Source of the DNA: Seonamhaeicola maritimus
GTDB lineage: Bacteria > Bacteroidota > Bacteroidia > Flavobacteriales > Flavobacteriaceae
Direction of reading: 5' to 3'
Length of the DNA stretch: 64,000 bases
Assembly: GCF_008056315.1 (NCBI RefSeq)
Contig: NZ_VRKQ01000010.1
Span: 496,001 to 560,000 of the forward strand
Below, in pieces: positions 24,881-34,835 of the stretch. Each line of letters begins with the position of its first letter. The stretch's first letter is position 1. The position numbers were made by a program, and so were the translations under genes. The notes under the pieces are model-generated. The model saw nothing but the letters and a program-made list of their open reading frames with translations, searched no databases and was not told the origin of the DNA.

Positions 24881-25191
24881 ACTTTAAAGATTCAAAACCT
24901 AAATAAGTAGGCAAAAGGTTTATTAAAAACTAAATATTCAATTCAGTTTCGGCTTAATTCTCCATAATTATATACAAACTTTTATTCAAAAATAATGGTA
25001 CTATATACTAGCTAATTCTATATAAAAATACCCTAACTAAAATATTCTTGCAGTAAGAAGAACCACAAATATTTGAATAAAAATCAACAATAAAAAGTAG
25101 ATATTTACCCAAACAATACTTAATATAATTCCCATAATTAAGGTATTTATATTATATTGTATACACAACAACCTTGTATAGTTATAAATTG
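24881..25191. other. Intergenic region before the laminarin-locus regulator
   Basis: About 310 AT-rich bases with no open reading frame supported by family or coding pattern. It presumably contains the promoter of the regulator at 25192, but I see no clear TAnnTTTG box or operator. No repeats were noticed. Confidence 0.5.
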
Positions 25192-28002
25192 ATGAGAATT
25201 CCTATAAAGTTTTTATTTATACTGATACTTTTTACTTGCTTTTCTATAAGAGCTCAAGTACTTCCACCAATTCAAGCCTACACTCCAGAGGTTTATGGGG
25301 CGGATAATCAAAATTGGTCTATTGCACAAACATCAGATAAACTAATTTATATAGCCAATAATGATGGCTTACTTGAGTTTAACGGCGAAAAATGGCGGTT
25401 ATATGATTCTCCAAATGGTAAAATGAGGTCTGTTAAGATTATTGATGATTTTATCTTTACAGGTTGCTATCGAGAGTTTGGTTATTGGAAAAAAAATGAA
25501 CTCAATACTTTAACATATACGTCTTTGGCGCAAAAGTTGAATATTGAGTTTCTTGAGGACGAAGAGTTTTGGAATATTATCCCAATAGATGATTGGATTT
25601 TATTTCAGTCATTAAACCGCATTTACATTTATAATAAATCTAATCAATCTTACTCTGTAATTGATTCTGAATCTATTATTTATAAAGTTTTTGAAATTAA
25701 GAATGAAGTTTACTTTCAAAAGGTTAATGAAGGGCTTTTTAAAATAGAAGGAGGAAAACCTTTAATGATAAGTAATAACCAAGTTTTAAAAGACAACTAT
25801 TTGGTTAATATTTTCTCTATGAATGGTAAGCTATTAATTGAAACAGAAGAAAATGGTTTTTATATTTTAAATGATAACAGTGAGTTGACCAAATGGGTTA
25901 TTCCTGCAAATGACTTATTCTCGAAAATTAGCATTTATAGAAGTAAGAAGCTGAATGATGGCAGTTATATTCTTGGAACAAGGTCTGACGGAATTTATCA
26001 TTTAACTTCTGATGGTGTTGTAGATTATACTATTAATTTCTCGAATGGATTACTTAATAATTCCATTCACGATATATTTGAAGATTCCGAAAACAATATC
26101 TGGCTAGCTTTAGAAAATGGAATTAATTGTATAAATATTAAATCTCCTTTCTCTTTTTATCATGACAATGAAGGTAAGATTGGTACCGCATATGCTTCGG
26201 CCATTCATAAGGGTTCACTTTATATAGGTACAAATCAAGGTCTTTTTTACAAACCACTCAATGAATGGGGTGAAAATTTTGAATTTATTGAGGGAACTGA
26301 AGGTCCAGTATGGTCACTAGTAAACTATGATAATACTTTATTTTGCGGACACAACCTAGGTACTTTTATAATTGATAACGGAGAGGTTTCTCAAAAAATT
26401 GATGTTAATGGTACTTGGAATTTAATCCCCAGTTTAAAAGATTCAAATATTTTGATACAGGGTAATTATGATGGATTAAGCGTTTTAGAAAAGAAAAATG
26501 AGAAGTGGCTCTTTAAAAATACAGTTCAAGGTTTTAATATGTCCAGCAGATTTTTTGAAATACAAGCTAATAATATTTTTGTCAACCATGAAAACAAAGG
26601 GGTGTTTAAAATCACCATTAATGATAATCTAACAAAAGCTATTAAAATTGAAAAAGACACTTCTGTTAATAAAGGAAGCAATTCTAGCCTAGTAAAATAT
26701 AATGACAATATTTTATATGCATACAAAGAAGGAGTATATAAGTACAGTGAAATTGAAAACAGATTCGAGAAAGACTCATTGCTTAGTCAATTAATTGAAA
26801 AACAAGATTTCACTTCTGGCAGATTAGTTTCAAACAAAACAAATGGAACTTTATGGGGGTTTTCTAAAAAGAAATTAAACTACTTGTCTCTTGGTAAATT
26901 GAGTTCAAACCCTACTGTTTTAAGTATTCCATTTTCAGAATCTCTACCTCATGGGCTTGCGGGTTATGAAAACATATCACAATATAATGATGAAAAGTAT
27001 TTAATTGGAACATCAGATGGTTATATTATTTTAGATTTAGATAAAGTAAAAAACAGGTCATACAACATTTCTATAAACTCCATTAAAATAAGTGATTTAA
27101 AAGATGAGGAAATTCATTTAGTTAATAACACAGATAATAAGAGTTTTAGAAATAGACTTAACAATATAGAATTCAATTTTAGTGTTCCTGAGTATAATAA
27201 ATATCTTGACACTGAATATCAATATAAACTTAATGGGTATAATCCTAATTGGAGCCAGTGGTCTCAGGAATCAAAAATTTTATTCAAGAATTTACCATAT
27301 GGTGAATATGAGTTCAATGTTAGAGCAAGGGTAGGAAACAGTATTACTGAAAATATAGAGACTTATAGCTTTACAATAGAAAGACCATGGTACTTTACCA
27401 AAGTCATGATAGGTCTTTATATCATTGCGATTTTTTTAATAATCTTTTTAATCCATAATATTTATAAAAGATATTATCGTAAACAAAGAGAGAAGCTTAT
27501 TCAGAAGACTGAGAGAGAATTAGAATTAAAAGAATTAGAAAATAAGCAGCAGTTTATGCGTTTTAATAACGAAAAACTTAGACACGATATAGATAGTAAG
27601 AATAGAGAATTGGGGCTTTCAACCATGAATATTATAAAAAAGAATGAATTTCTTGGGCGTCTAAAAAAAGAATTACAAACTATAGAGGACATTAAACAAT
27701 TAAAACAAGTCATTACTATTATTGATAAAAATCTTAATAATACTGATGATTGGAATTTATTTGAAGAAGCCTTTAACAATGCTGACAAAGATTTCTTGAA
27801 AAAAATCAAAGGGATACACCCAGAGCTTACCACTAACGATTTAAGGTTATGTGCTTATTTACGCTTAAATCTGTCATCAAAAGAAATAGCTCCATTACTA
27901 AATATTTCTCCTAGAAGCGTTGAGGTTAAACGATACCGATTACGAAAAAAAATGAATTTAGCTCATGAATCTAGTCTTACTGATTATATTTTAGAGATAT
28001 AA
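25192..28002 (+). CDS. SusR-like transmembrane regulator (beta-propeller, Y_Y_Y, LuxR-type HTH)
   Basis: The ATG at 25192 gives a signal peptide (MRIPIKFLFILILFTCFSIRAQ) and a 936-residue protein. Residues about 25-630 are a periplasmic two-bladed propeller-type sensor with repeats such as YIANNDGLLEFNG and FEDSENNIWLALENGI. Residues about 640-730 form the Y_Y_Y domain (YQYKLNGYNPNWSQWS). A transmembrane helix follows (VMIGLYIIAIFLIIFLIHNIY), then a cytoplasmic coiled coil and a C-terminal HTH (NLSSKEIAPLLNISPRSVEV). There is no kinase or receiver, so it is not a hybrid two-component system. It probably senses laminarin oligosaccharides in the periplasm and activates the adjacent susCD operon. 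It lies directly upstream, on the same strand. Confidence 0.88.
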   Translation: MRIPIKFLFILILFTCFSIRAQVLPPIQAYTPEVYGADNQNWSIAQTSDKLIYIANNDGLLEFNGEKWRLYDSPNGKMRSVKIIDDFIFTGCYREFGYWKKNELNTLTYTSLAQKLNIEFLEDEEFWNIIPIDDWILFQSLNRIYIYNKSNQSYSVIDSESIIYKVFEIKNEVYFQKVNEGLFKIEGGKPLMISNNQVLKDNYLVNIFSMNGKLLIETEENGFYILNDNSELTKWVIPANDLFSKISIYRSKKLNDGSYILGTRSDGIYHLTSDGVVDYTINFSNGLLNNSIHDIFEDSENNIWLALENGINCINIKSPFSFYHDNEGKIGTAYASAIHKGSLYIGTNQGLFYKPLNEWGENFEFIEGTEGPVWSLVNYDNTLFCGHNLGTFIIDNGEVSQKIDVNGTWNLIPSLKDSNILIQGNYDGLSVLEKKNEKWLFKNTVQGFNMSSRFFEIQANNIFVNHENKGVFKITINDNLTKAIKIEKDTSVNKGSNSSLVKYNDNILYAYKEGVYKYSEIENRFEKDSLLSQLIEKQDFTSGRLVSNKTNGTLWGFSKKKLNYLSLGKLSSNPTVLSIPFSESLPHGLAGYENISQYNDEKYLIGTSDGYIILDLDKVKNRSYNISINSIKISDLKDEEIHLVNNTDNKSFRNRLNNIEFNFSVPEYNKYLDTEYQYKLNGYNPNWSQWSQESKILFKNLPYGEYEFNVRARVGNSITENIETYSFTIERPWYFTKVMIGLYIIAIFLIIFLIHNIYKRYYRKQREKLIQKTERELELKELENKQQFMRFNNEKLRHDIDSKNRELGLSTMNIIKKNEFLGRLKKELQTIEDIKQLKQVITIIDKNLNNTDDWNLFEEAFNNADKDFLKKIKGIHPELTTNDLRLCAYLRLNLSSKEIAPLLNISPRSVEVKRYRLRKKMNLAHESSLTDYILEI

Positions 28003-28139
28003 TTCACCAAACACGAGAATTCCTTACCTATACAACACCCAAACAAGTCGTAATTTTTACGTTTTTTTAAAAATAATTCAAACGCTTATAACTCTAGTTA
28101 ATACAATGGTTTGTAAAAGTTTTTAACTTTTTTTTAACC

Positions 28140-28158
28140 TGTATGTTTTTTGTAGTGG
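28140..28158 (+). promoter_or_regulatory. Shared promoter/operator motif upstream of susC
   Basis: TGTATGTTTTTTGTAGTGG lies 63 bases before the susC ATG and recurs without change at 47841-47859 before the second transcription unit. It contains TATGTTTT, near the TAnnTTTG -7 box. It is probably the promoter core plus recognition site of the SusR-like regulator. Confidence 0.6.
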
Positions 28159-28220
28159 CGAAAAATGATGCTACAACATGTATTACTTATAGTTTTACAT
28201 TAAACAAAAACTAAATTAAC

Positions 28221-31200
28221 ATGAGACACACGTTCTTAAAAATTCTAACCCTATTATTTGCTGCTTCTTTAAGTGCGCAAAACATAGAAGTTAGTGGAAA
28301 TGTTCAAGACAATACCGGTTTTCCTATACCAGGTGTAAATGTTATTGTCAAGAATACAAGTAAAGGAACCGTAACAGACTTTGATGGAAATTTTATCCTT
28401 TCTAATGTTGAAGTTGGTTCAATTTTATCTTTTAGTTATCTAGGTTATTTAACTAAAGATGTAACAATTTCAGACAACTCAAAATTAACTGTTCAGCTAG
28501 AGGAAGATATAGCTAAGTTAGATGAGGTAGTTGTTATTGGGTATGGTACTCAGACTAAAAAGGAAATTACTGGTGCAGTATCAGTTATTGGTTCTGAAAC
28601 CATTGAGAAACTGAAGCCAACACGTATTGAACAAGCACTGCAAGGTCAAGTAGCTGGTGTCAATATTACTACCAACTCTGGCTCACCTGGTGGAGGCTCT
28701 ACAATTAGTATTCGGGGGGTTTCTACAAACGGTGATAGCCGTCCATTAATTCTTGTTGATGGTAACGTAGTTGAAGATTTAAGTGTTATAAATCCAAGTG
28801 ATATTGAAAGTATGAATATACTTAAAGATGCCACTGCGGGTATTTATGGTGTTAGAGCAGCAAATGGTGTAATACTTATTACTACTAGAACTGGTAGAAA
28901 ATCGATGCCTTTAACAATTGAGTATAATGCATATGCAGGATTTCAGACAACTACTAGAGAAATACCTGTTTTAAATGCATCAGAGTATGGTGTAATCGTT
29001 AATGAAGGTTATGCAGCTGCTGGTAGTGTGCCTCCTTTCACAGATTTATCTGCTTTAGGTGTTGGTACAGACTGGCAAGATGAAGTTTTTCAGACTGCTC
29101 CAGTTTTTAATCATAACATTACATTTAGAGGTGGTGGAGAGAAGTCTTCATATTCATATAGTTCATCATTTTTAACACAAGATGGTATTGTGGGCGGTAA
29201 AAAATCAAACTTTACTCGTTTTACAAATGCCGCTACTTATAATCTAGATTTTTTAGAAAACTTTAAGTTTAAGTCAGGTTTAACCTTAACGCGTACAAAA
29301 AAGAATAACCTTCCGGAAAGTGCTTTGGGTTCTGTTTTATTCAACGCCTTAAATATGGCTCCTAATATTCCTGTAAGAGATGAAAATGGAGAGTATTCCT
29401 TGGCTGATGGCTTAGGTGGTGAGGTGATAAATCCTTTAGCGCAAATGGCTAATACATATAGTAGAAATAAGGTTATGAAACTTAATGGGTTTGCTGGATT
29501 AACATATGACTTTTTAGATCACTTCACGGCCGAAGCAAATATTCAATTTAATTATGCCGAAGTTGATAATTACTCATTTGATCCAATAGATTTTTATGGA
29601 GTTGGTAAAGTTTTTAACACCCTAACTAGTGGTGTATTTGAAGGCTTTAATATTTTTAGAGATTATACTTTTGATGGGTTTATAAAATATAAAAACACAT
29701 TTAATGAGAATCACAACTTAAATGTACTTGTTGGAACTTCAGTTTTTAAAACAACTGGTGTTTTCTCAGGTAGAACAGGTACTAATATTCTTGATAACGA
29801 TCCTGCAAATGCACGAGTAGATTTAGCTGAAGAGTCAGAAGATATTTATGAGGAACGCGGTAGCAATCCAAAATTTGACGGTAGATTATTATCATATTTC
29901 TCCAGACTGCAGTATGACTATAAAGGTAAATATTTACTATCAGCTGTAGTACGTAGAGATGGATCTACAAGGTTTGGACCTGGTAATAAATTTGGGTACT
30001 TCCCATCAGGTTCCATAGGTTGGGTAGCTTCAGATGAAGAATTCATGAGCGAAAGCAACCTCTTTGATTTGCTAAAATTTAGAGCCTCTTATGGTATTTT
30101 GGGTAACGATAGAATTGGTGATTATCGATATGTATCATTATTAACTGGTGAAGGAACCTATTTCTTTGGAGGAAATGATGCAGAAAATCAGCAGTTTGGT
30201 AAGGCTACTGGAGGAATTGCAAATCCACAAATTAAATGGGAAAAGCAAAAAACGCTTGATATAGGTGTTGATATGAGAATATTCGACAACAAAGTTGATA
30301 TAACGGCTGATTATTTTAAAAGAAGAACGGAAGATTTATTAGTTTCTCCACAAGTATCAGGATTACTTGGTACTGGAGCTGCCCCAGTTGTAAATGCTGG
30401 AATTGTTGAAAACACCGGTATTGAATTTGCCATTGGTTATTCTGACACGATTGGTGAAGACTTCAAATTCAACATTAATTACAATGTAACTGCTATTAAA
30501 AATGAAGTAGTTGCAGTGAGTGGCGAGGGCGAATACCTTGAAGGTGGTGGATTCGGAATATCTCAACCTGCAATATCTAGAATGGAGGCTGGTTTTCCTT
30601 TAGGTTATTTTATTGGTTATGAAACAAATGGTGTTTTCCAAACTCAAGAAGAAGTAAATAGTTCTCCAGTAACAGAGTTAGGAGCTCAACCAGGAGACTT
30701 TAGATTTGTTGACCAGAATGGTGACGGTGTTGTTGACTTAGACGACCGTGTAGATTTAGGAAACCCACTTCCAGATGCTACAATGGGTCTTAACATTTCA
30801 TTTGACTTTAAACAGTTTGACTTTTCAGCATATGCTTTTGCTTCAGTTGGAAATGAAATAGTTCGTAATTATGAGCGTAATCAGCAGCTTGTTAATAAAC
30901 CAATATGGTATTTAGAGCGTTGGACAGGAGCTGGTTCTACTAATGCTGCACCAAGACAAACAATTGGTACAAATCCTAATACTTTGTTTTCAGATTACTT
31001 TGTAGAAGACGGATCTTTCGTACGCTTACAAAACATACAATTAGGATATACTTTTTCAAATGAAAATAGGGAAAACCCAACCTTTGATAAATTTAGAATA
31101 TATGCTTCTGCAAACAATTTATTCACACTTACCGAATATAGTGGGTATGACCCCACAGCTGGAACAGGAGCTCCTATAGGAGGCGGAATAGACCAGGGTA

Positions 31201-31250
31201 TTTACCCTAGCGCTAGTACATTTTTGTTAGGTATTAATGTAAAATTTTAA
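28221..31250 (+). CDS. susC: SusC-like TonB-dependent outer-membrane receptor
   Basis: The 1009-residue protein has a signal peptide (MRHTFLKILTLLFAASLSAQ) and a carboxypeptidase-regulatory-like domain (GFPIPGVNVIVKNTSKGTVTDFDG). A plug follows (VVVIGYGTQTKKEITGAVSV, then LILVDGNVVED and ANGVILITTRTG), then a long beta-barrel ending in FLLGINVKF. SusC proteins import oligosaccharides across the outer membrane with TonB energy, capped by their SusD partner. susD starts 10 bases downstream. The genomic neighbours (GH16, GH17, GH30, GH81, GH149-like) point to laminarin, a beta-1,3/1,6-glucan, as substrate. Confidence 0.96.
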   Translation: MRHTFLKILTLLFAASLSAQNIEVSGNVQDNTGFPIPGVNVIVKNTSKGTVTDFDGNFILSNVEVGSILSFSYLGYLTKDVTISDNSKLTVQLEEDIAKLDEVVVIGYGTQTKKEITGAVSVIGSETIEKLKPTRIEQALQGQVAGVNITTNSGSPGGGSTISIRGVSTNGDSRPLILVDGNVVEDLSVINPSDIESMNILKDATAGIYGVRAANGVILITTRTGRKSMPLTIEYNAYAGFQTTTREIPVLNASEYGVIVNEGYAAAGSVPPFTDLSALGVGTDWQDEVFQTAPVFNHNITFRGGGEKSSYSYSSSFLTQDGIVGGKKSNFTRFTNAATYNLDFLENFKFKSGLTLTRTKKNNLPESALGSVLFNALNMAPNIPVRDENGEYSLADGLGGEVINPLAQMANTYSRNKVMKLNGFAGLTYDFLDHFTAEANIQFNYAEVDNYSFDPIDFYGVGKVFNTLTSGVFEGFNIFRDYTFDGFIKYKNTFNENHNLNVLVGTSVFKTTGVFSGRTGTNILDNDPANARVDLAEESEDIYEERGSNPKFDGRLLSYFSRLQYDYKGKYLLSAVVRRDGSTRFGPGNKFGYFPSGSIGWVASDEEFMSESNLFDLLKFRASYGILGNDRIGDYRYVSLLTGEGTYFFGGNDAENQQFGKATGGIANPQIKWEKQKTLDIGVDMRIFDNKVDITADYFKRRTEDLLVSPQVSGLLGTGAAPVVNAGIVENTGIEFAIGYSDTIGEDFKFNINYNVTAIKNEVVAVSGEGEYLEGGGFGISQPAISRMEAGFPLGYFIGYETNGVFQTQEEVNSSPVTELGAQPGDFRFVDQNGDGVVDLDDRVDLGNPLPDATMGLNISFDFKQFDFSAYAFASVGNEIVRNYERNQQLVNKPIWYLERWTGAGSTNAAPRQTIGTNPNTLFSDYFVEDGSFVRLQNIQLGYTFSNENRENPTFDKFRIYASANNLFTLTEYSGYDPTAGTGAPIGGGIDQGIYPSASTFLLGINVKF

Positions 31251-31260
31251 TTAAAACAAC

Positions 31261-32745
31261 ATGAAAAATTTAAAATATTTATATATCCTGGTAGCATCTT
31301 TAATGGTGTTCTCATGTAGCGATGATTTCGTGGATGTAGCTTCAGAAGATGAAAACTCCGAAGATTTCTTTAACTCGGAGCTTGATTACCAATTAGCGTT
31401 AGTAGCCGCCTATGATTATTTACAAACAACGGCTAAGTTCTATCAATTTGGTGAAATAGTTTCAGATAATACTTTATGTGGTGGAGAGAGTGCAACGGAT
31501 TCACCATATCTACAACAAATGGATGACATGATTCATTCTCCTGTAGGTCAGAGCGATGGAGGATTAAGAACCATGTGGCAATGGATGTACGAAGCCGTAA
31601 ACCGTTGTAATTATATTATGGAATTTCAGGATAAAACTGATTTTGCAAATAAAACAAGTGTTATTGCACAAACAAGATTTTTAAGAGCCTATTACAATTT
31701 TATTTTAGTAAAATGGTTTGGTGACGTGCCAATGTTAGTTGACAAACGTATCCAATTTGGTGATCAATTTAGCATTGACAGAGCTCCTAAAGCAGAGGTT
31801 TATTCTTTGATTGAAGAAGATTTAATGTTTGCCGCTGCAAATCTACCATATGTACAAAATGAAACTGGTAGAGTTACCAAAGGAGCTGCTCAAGGACTTT
31901 TAGGTAGAGTTTATTTGTATCAAGATAAATTTGCTGAATCTGCGGCAGTATTAGAAGATTTAATAAACAATGGACCACACCGCTTATTAACTTCCGTGGA
32001 GTACCCAAATATGTTTGAACGTGATTGGGAAAACAATATTGAATCTGTTTTTGAAGTTCAGTTTTCTGATGTTGAAGGTGGAAGTTTTGAGTGTTTCCAA
32101 TGTCTTGAAGGAAATTATTCAGTTTATTTTAATGGTCCAAGAGGATTTGTTGATTCAACAGGAAAATTTGATGCAGGCTATAGTTTTAATGTGCCTACTC
32201 AAGAAGTTGTTGATGCCTTTGAACCCGGAGACTTACGTTACGAAACTTCTATTTTAGATATTGTTCAATATATAGCTGATAATCCTGGATCTTCTTATGA
32301 TGAAACTGCTGGATATGAACAAACAGGTTATTTCAATAGAAAATACATAGCTCGTAAAGGAGATTTAAACCTTAGTGATGCTGCATTAACAAACCCAGAT
32401 AATTACAGAGCCATAAGGTTTGCAGATGTATTGTTAATGGCTGCAGAAGCACTGAATAGAGGTGGTATAAGCGATACAAGAGCATTAACATATTTAAACA
32501 TGATTCGTACTAGAGCCATGTTACCTACAGTTAGTTTTTCAGGTAATAACTTAACAAATGCCATCTATAAAGAAAGACGTGTAGAATTAGTAGGTGAAGG
32601 GCATAGGTTCTTTGATCTGGTAAGAACAGGTAGAGCTGCTCAAGAAATAGACGGATTTGTAGCTGGTAAGCACGAAGTGTTCCCTATACCAATTGAAGAA
32701 ATCAATTTGTCTGGTGGAAGATGGGCACAAAACCCAGGGTATTAA
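31261..32745 (+). CDS. susD: SusD-like surface glycan-binding lipoprotein
   Basis: The 494-residue lipoprotein (MKNLKYLYILVASLMVFSC, lipobox Cys19) follows the RagB/SusD pattern. It has the N-terminal helix region around YDYLQTTAKFYQFGE, TPR-like helices (RAYYNFILVKWFGDVPM), and the C-terminal signature IYKERRVELVGEGHRFFDLVR, ending in a short PIPIEEI segment. SusD proteins sit on the cell surface and close over the SusC barrel with bound glycan. It is co-transcribed with susC (10-base gap) and the next lipoprotein gene (12-base gap). Confidence 0.96.
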   Translation: MKNLKYLYILVASLMVFSCSDDFVDVASEDENSEDFFNSELDYQLALVAAYDYLQTTAKFYQFGEIVSDNTLCGGESATDSPYLQQMDDMIHSPVGQSDGGLRTMWQWMYEAVNRCNYIMEFQDKTDFANKTSVIAQTRFLRAYYNFILVKWFGDVPMLVDKRIQFGDQFSIDRAPKAEVYSLIEEDLMFAAANLPYVQNETGRVTKGAAQGLLGRVYLYQDKFAESAAVLEDLINNGPHRLLTSVEYPNMFERDWENNIESVFEVQFSDVEGGSFECFQCLEGNYSVYFNGPRGFVDSTGKFDAGYSFNVPTQEVVDAFEPGDLRYETSILDIVQYIADNPGSSYDETAGYEQTGYFNRKYIARKGDLNLSDAALTNPDNYRAIRFADVLLMAAEALNRGGISDTRALTYLNMIRTRAMLPTVSFSGNNLTNAIYKERRVELVGEGHRFFDLVRTGRAAQEIDGFVAGKHEVFPIPIEEINLSGGRWAQNPGY

Positions 32746-32757
32746 AAAAATAAAATT

Positions 32758-34809
32758 ATGAACATGAAAACATTAAAATATATATATACTCTTAGTATGG
32801 CTTTTATATTATTATTTAGCTGTGCTGAAGACGACAACGATCTGAGTTTTATTGATAAAGTTGTGGCTCCATCAGAGGTTTCTGCTCTTTTCAAAGTGAC
32901 TCAAGACAATACTGGAGAAGTAACCATTACCCCTAATGCTACTGGAGCTTCAAACTATAATATTACGTTTGGTGATGATACACCAGAACCGGTAAATGTA
33001 ATGCAAGGTGAAAGCGTAAGTCATACTTATAAAGAGGGGGCTTACATTGTAACTCTAGAGGCTGTGGGAATCACAGGACTAACTACAGAAGCAACACAAA
33101 ATTTAGAAGTTTCTTTTAAGGCTCCTGAAAATGTTGATGTTACTATAGCTAATGATCTTGCAGTGTCAAAACAAGTAAACGTTACTGCTAATGCAGATTT
33201 TGCAATATCTTACGATGTTTATTTTGGAGAACCTGGAATAGATGATCCTGTTAGTGGTAACATAGGTGAGCCAATTTCATATACGTATCAAAATGCAGGA
33301 ACTTACACTATAAGAGTTATAGTTATGGGTGCTGCTATTGCCACTACAGAGTACACTGAAGAATTTGAAGTTACAGAGATTTTGCAACCTTTAGGATCTG
33401 CTCCTACACCACTAAGTAGAGATGCTGGTGATGTTATTTCTATATTTAGTTCTGCATATTCAGACGTTCCTGGAACTAATTATTTCCCAGATTGGGGACA
33501 AGGTGGTCAAGGAAGTAGTTGGGCATTATTTGATCTTAACGGAGATGAAATGTTACAATACATTAATTTAAGTTACCAGGGTATTGCACTTGCAGATGGT
33601 ACATCTGTAGATGTTTCTGGGATGGAATACTTACACATGGATGTTTGGACTTCTGGTGATGCTTCAAGGATAGAAACTTCTTTAATTAGTCTTTCTAATG
33701 GAGAAAAGCCAGTTTGGAGTGATTTAACCGCTGGAGAATGGACTAGTATTGAAATTCCTATTTCAGATTATACAGATCAAGGTTTAACAGTTGCTGATAT
33801 ATTCCAATTGAAATTTGTTGGTGATCCATGGGCAGCAGGTACCGTGTTTATAGATAACATTTATTTTTACAAGGCTTCTTCTGGACCTTCAGTATTTCCA
33901 GTAGATTTCGAAACACCTTTTGCATTAAGTTCGTTTGATGGAGGAGATATTTCAATAGTTGCTAATCCAGACACTAATGGTAATGCATCATCAACTGTTG
34001 CTAAGTTGGTAAAAGGTGCTGGTCAAGTATGGGCAGGATCTAAAATTACTGCAAATAACCCATACGCCATAGCTGAAAACATAACAGTTACAGCTAATGT
34101 TTGGTCCCCAAGGTCAGGTTTAAATTTATTAATGAAATTTGAAGATGCTACACCTTGGCCTAATACGGTTGCAACTGCTGAAATAACAGCAACTACTACT
34201 ACCGCAAATGCTTGGGAAGAATTAACCTTTACAATTACAGGTGTAGATGGTAACGTTGATTATAACAACCTTGTTTTAATCATGGATAATGGAACTGGCG
34301 GAGATGGATCTGACAACTACACCATTTATATTGATGATATTTCGGTGGCTTCATATTTAAATTTCGAACCACAACATCAGTTAAGTAGTTTTGACGGTGG
34401 AGATTTATCTGTGGTAGCCAATCCGGACACGAATGGTAATCCTTCTTCAATGGTAGGTCAGTTAGTAAAAGGAGCTGGTCAAACTTGGGCTGGATCCAAA
34501 ATAACTGTTGACACTGCATTTCCTGTAGCAAACGGCGTTGTTGTAAAAGCCAAAGTTTGGTCTCCAAGAGCTGGCTTAAATTTATTAATGAAGTTTGAAG
34601 ATGCACAACCGTGGCCTAATACGGTTGCAACGGCAGAAATAACTGCAACAACTAATACATCAAATGCTTGGGAAGAATTAACCTTTACCCTAACTGGTGT
34701 AGATGCAAATGTTGTTTATAATAATCTTGTATTAATTATGGATAATGGCACAGCTGGAGATGGTTCTGCTAATTATACAATATACATTGATGATATTGAT
34801 ATAAACTAA
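32758..34809 (+). CDS. Surface glycan-binding lipoprotein with PKD-like domains and duplicated binding modules
   Basis: A 683-residue lipoprotein (signal up to LLFSC). Two PKD-like domains occupy about 45-210 (for example YNITFGDDTPEPVNV). A jelly-roll-like module follows at 215-375. Then come two tandem copies of a roughly 140-residue module (about 390-529 and 542-681), each containing LSSFDGGD, WSPR(S/A)GLNLLMKFEDA and YNNLVLIMDNG and ending YTIYIDDI. Related modules occur in the secreted proteins at 47949 and 49468. It corresponds by position to SusE/SGBP proteins and probably holds laminarin at the cell surface for SusCD. No catalytic motif was seen. Confidence 0.85.
   Translation: MNMKTLKYIYTLSMAFILLFSCAEDDNDLSFIDKVVAPSEVSALFKVTQDNTGEVTITPNATGASNYNITFGDDTPEPVNVMQGESVSHTYKEGAYIVTLEAVGITGLTTEATQNLEVSFKAPENVDVTIANDLAVSKQVNVTANADFAISYDVYFGEPGIDDPVSGNIGEPISYTYQNAGTYTIRVIVMGAAIATTEYTEEFEVTEILQPLGSAPTPLSRDAGDVISIFSSAYSDVPGTNYFPDWGQGGQGSSWALFDLNGDEMLQYINLSYQGIALADGTSVDVSGMEYLHMDVWTSGDASRIETSLISLSNGEKPVWSDLTAGEWTSIEIPISDYTDQGLTVADIFQLKFVGDPWAAGTVFIDNIYFYKASSGPSVFPVDFETPFALSSFDGGDISIVANPDTNGNASSTVAKLVKGAGQVWAGSKITANNPYAIAENITVTANVWSPRSGLNLLMKFEDATPWPNTVATAEITATTTTANAWEELTFTITGVDGNVDYNNLVLIMDNGTGGDGSDNYTIYIDDISVASYLNFEPQHQLSSFDGGDLSVVANPDTNGNPSSMVGQLVKGAGQTWAGSKITVDTAFPVANGVVVKAKVWSPRAGLNLLMKFEDAQPWPNTVATAEITATTNTSNAWEELTFTLTGVDANVVYNNLVLIMDNGTAGDGSANYTIYIDDIDIN
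33925..34800 (+). repeat. Tandem duplication of a 420-bp binding-module segment
   Basis: Copy 1 spans about 33925-34344 and copy 2 about 34381-34800, offset 456 bp. Several stretches, such as CCTAATACGGTTGCAAC, are identical at DNA level, indicating fairly recent duplication or gene conversion. Confidence 0.75.
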
Positions 34810-34835
34810 GAGTCAAAAATTTTAAAACTAAAATT

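Noticed and set aside
25192-28002. Regulator considered as a hybrid two-component system
   Set aside because: No histidine kinase H-box, ATPase or receiver domain follows the membrane helix; only a coiled coil and a LuxR-type HTH.
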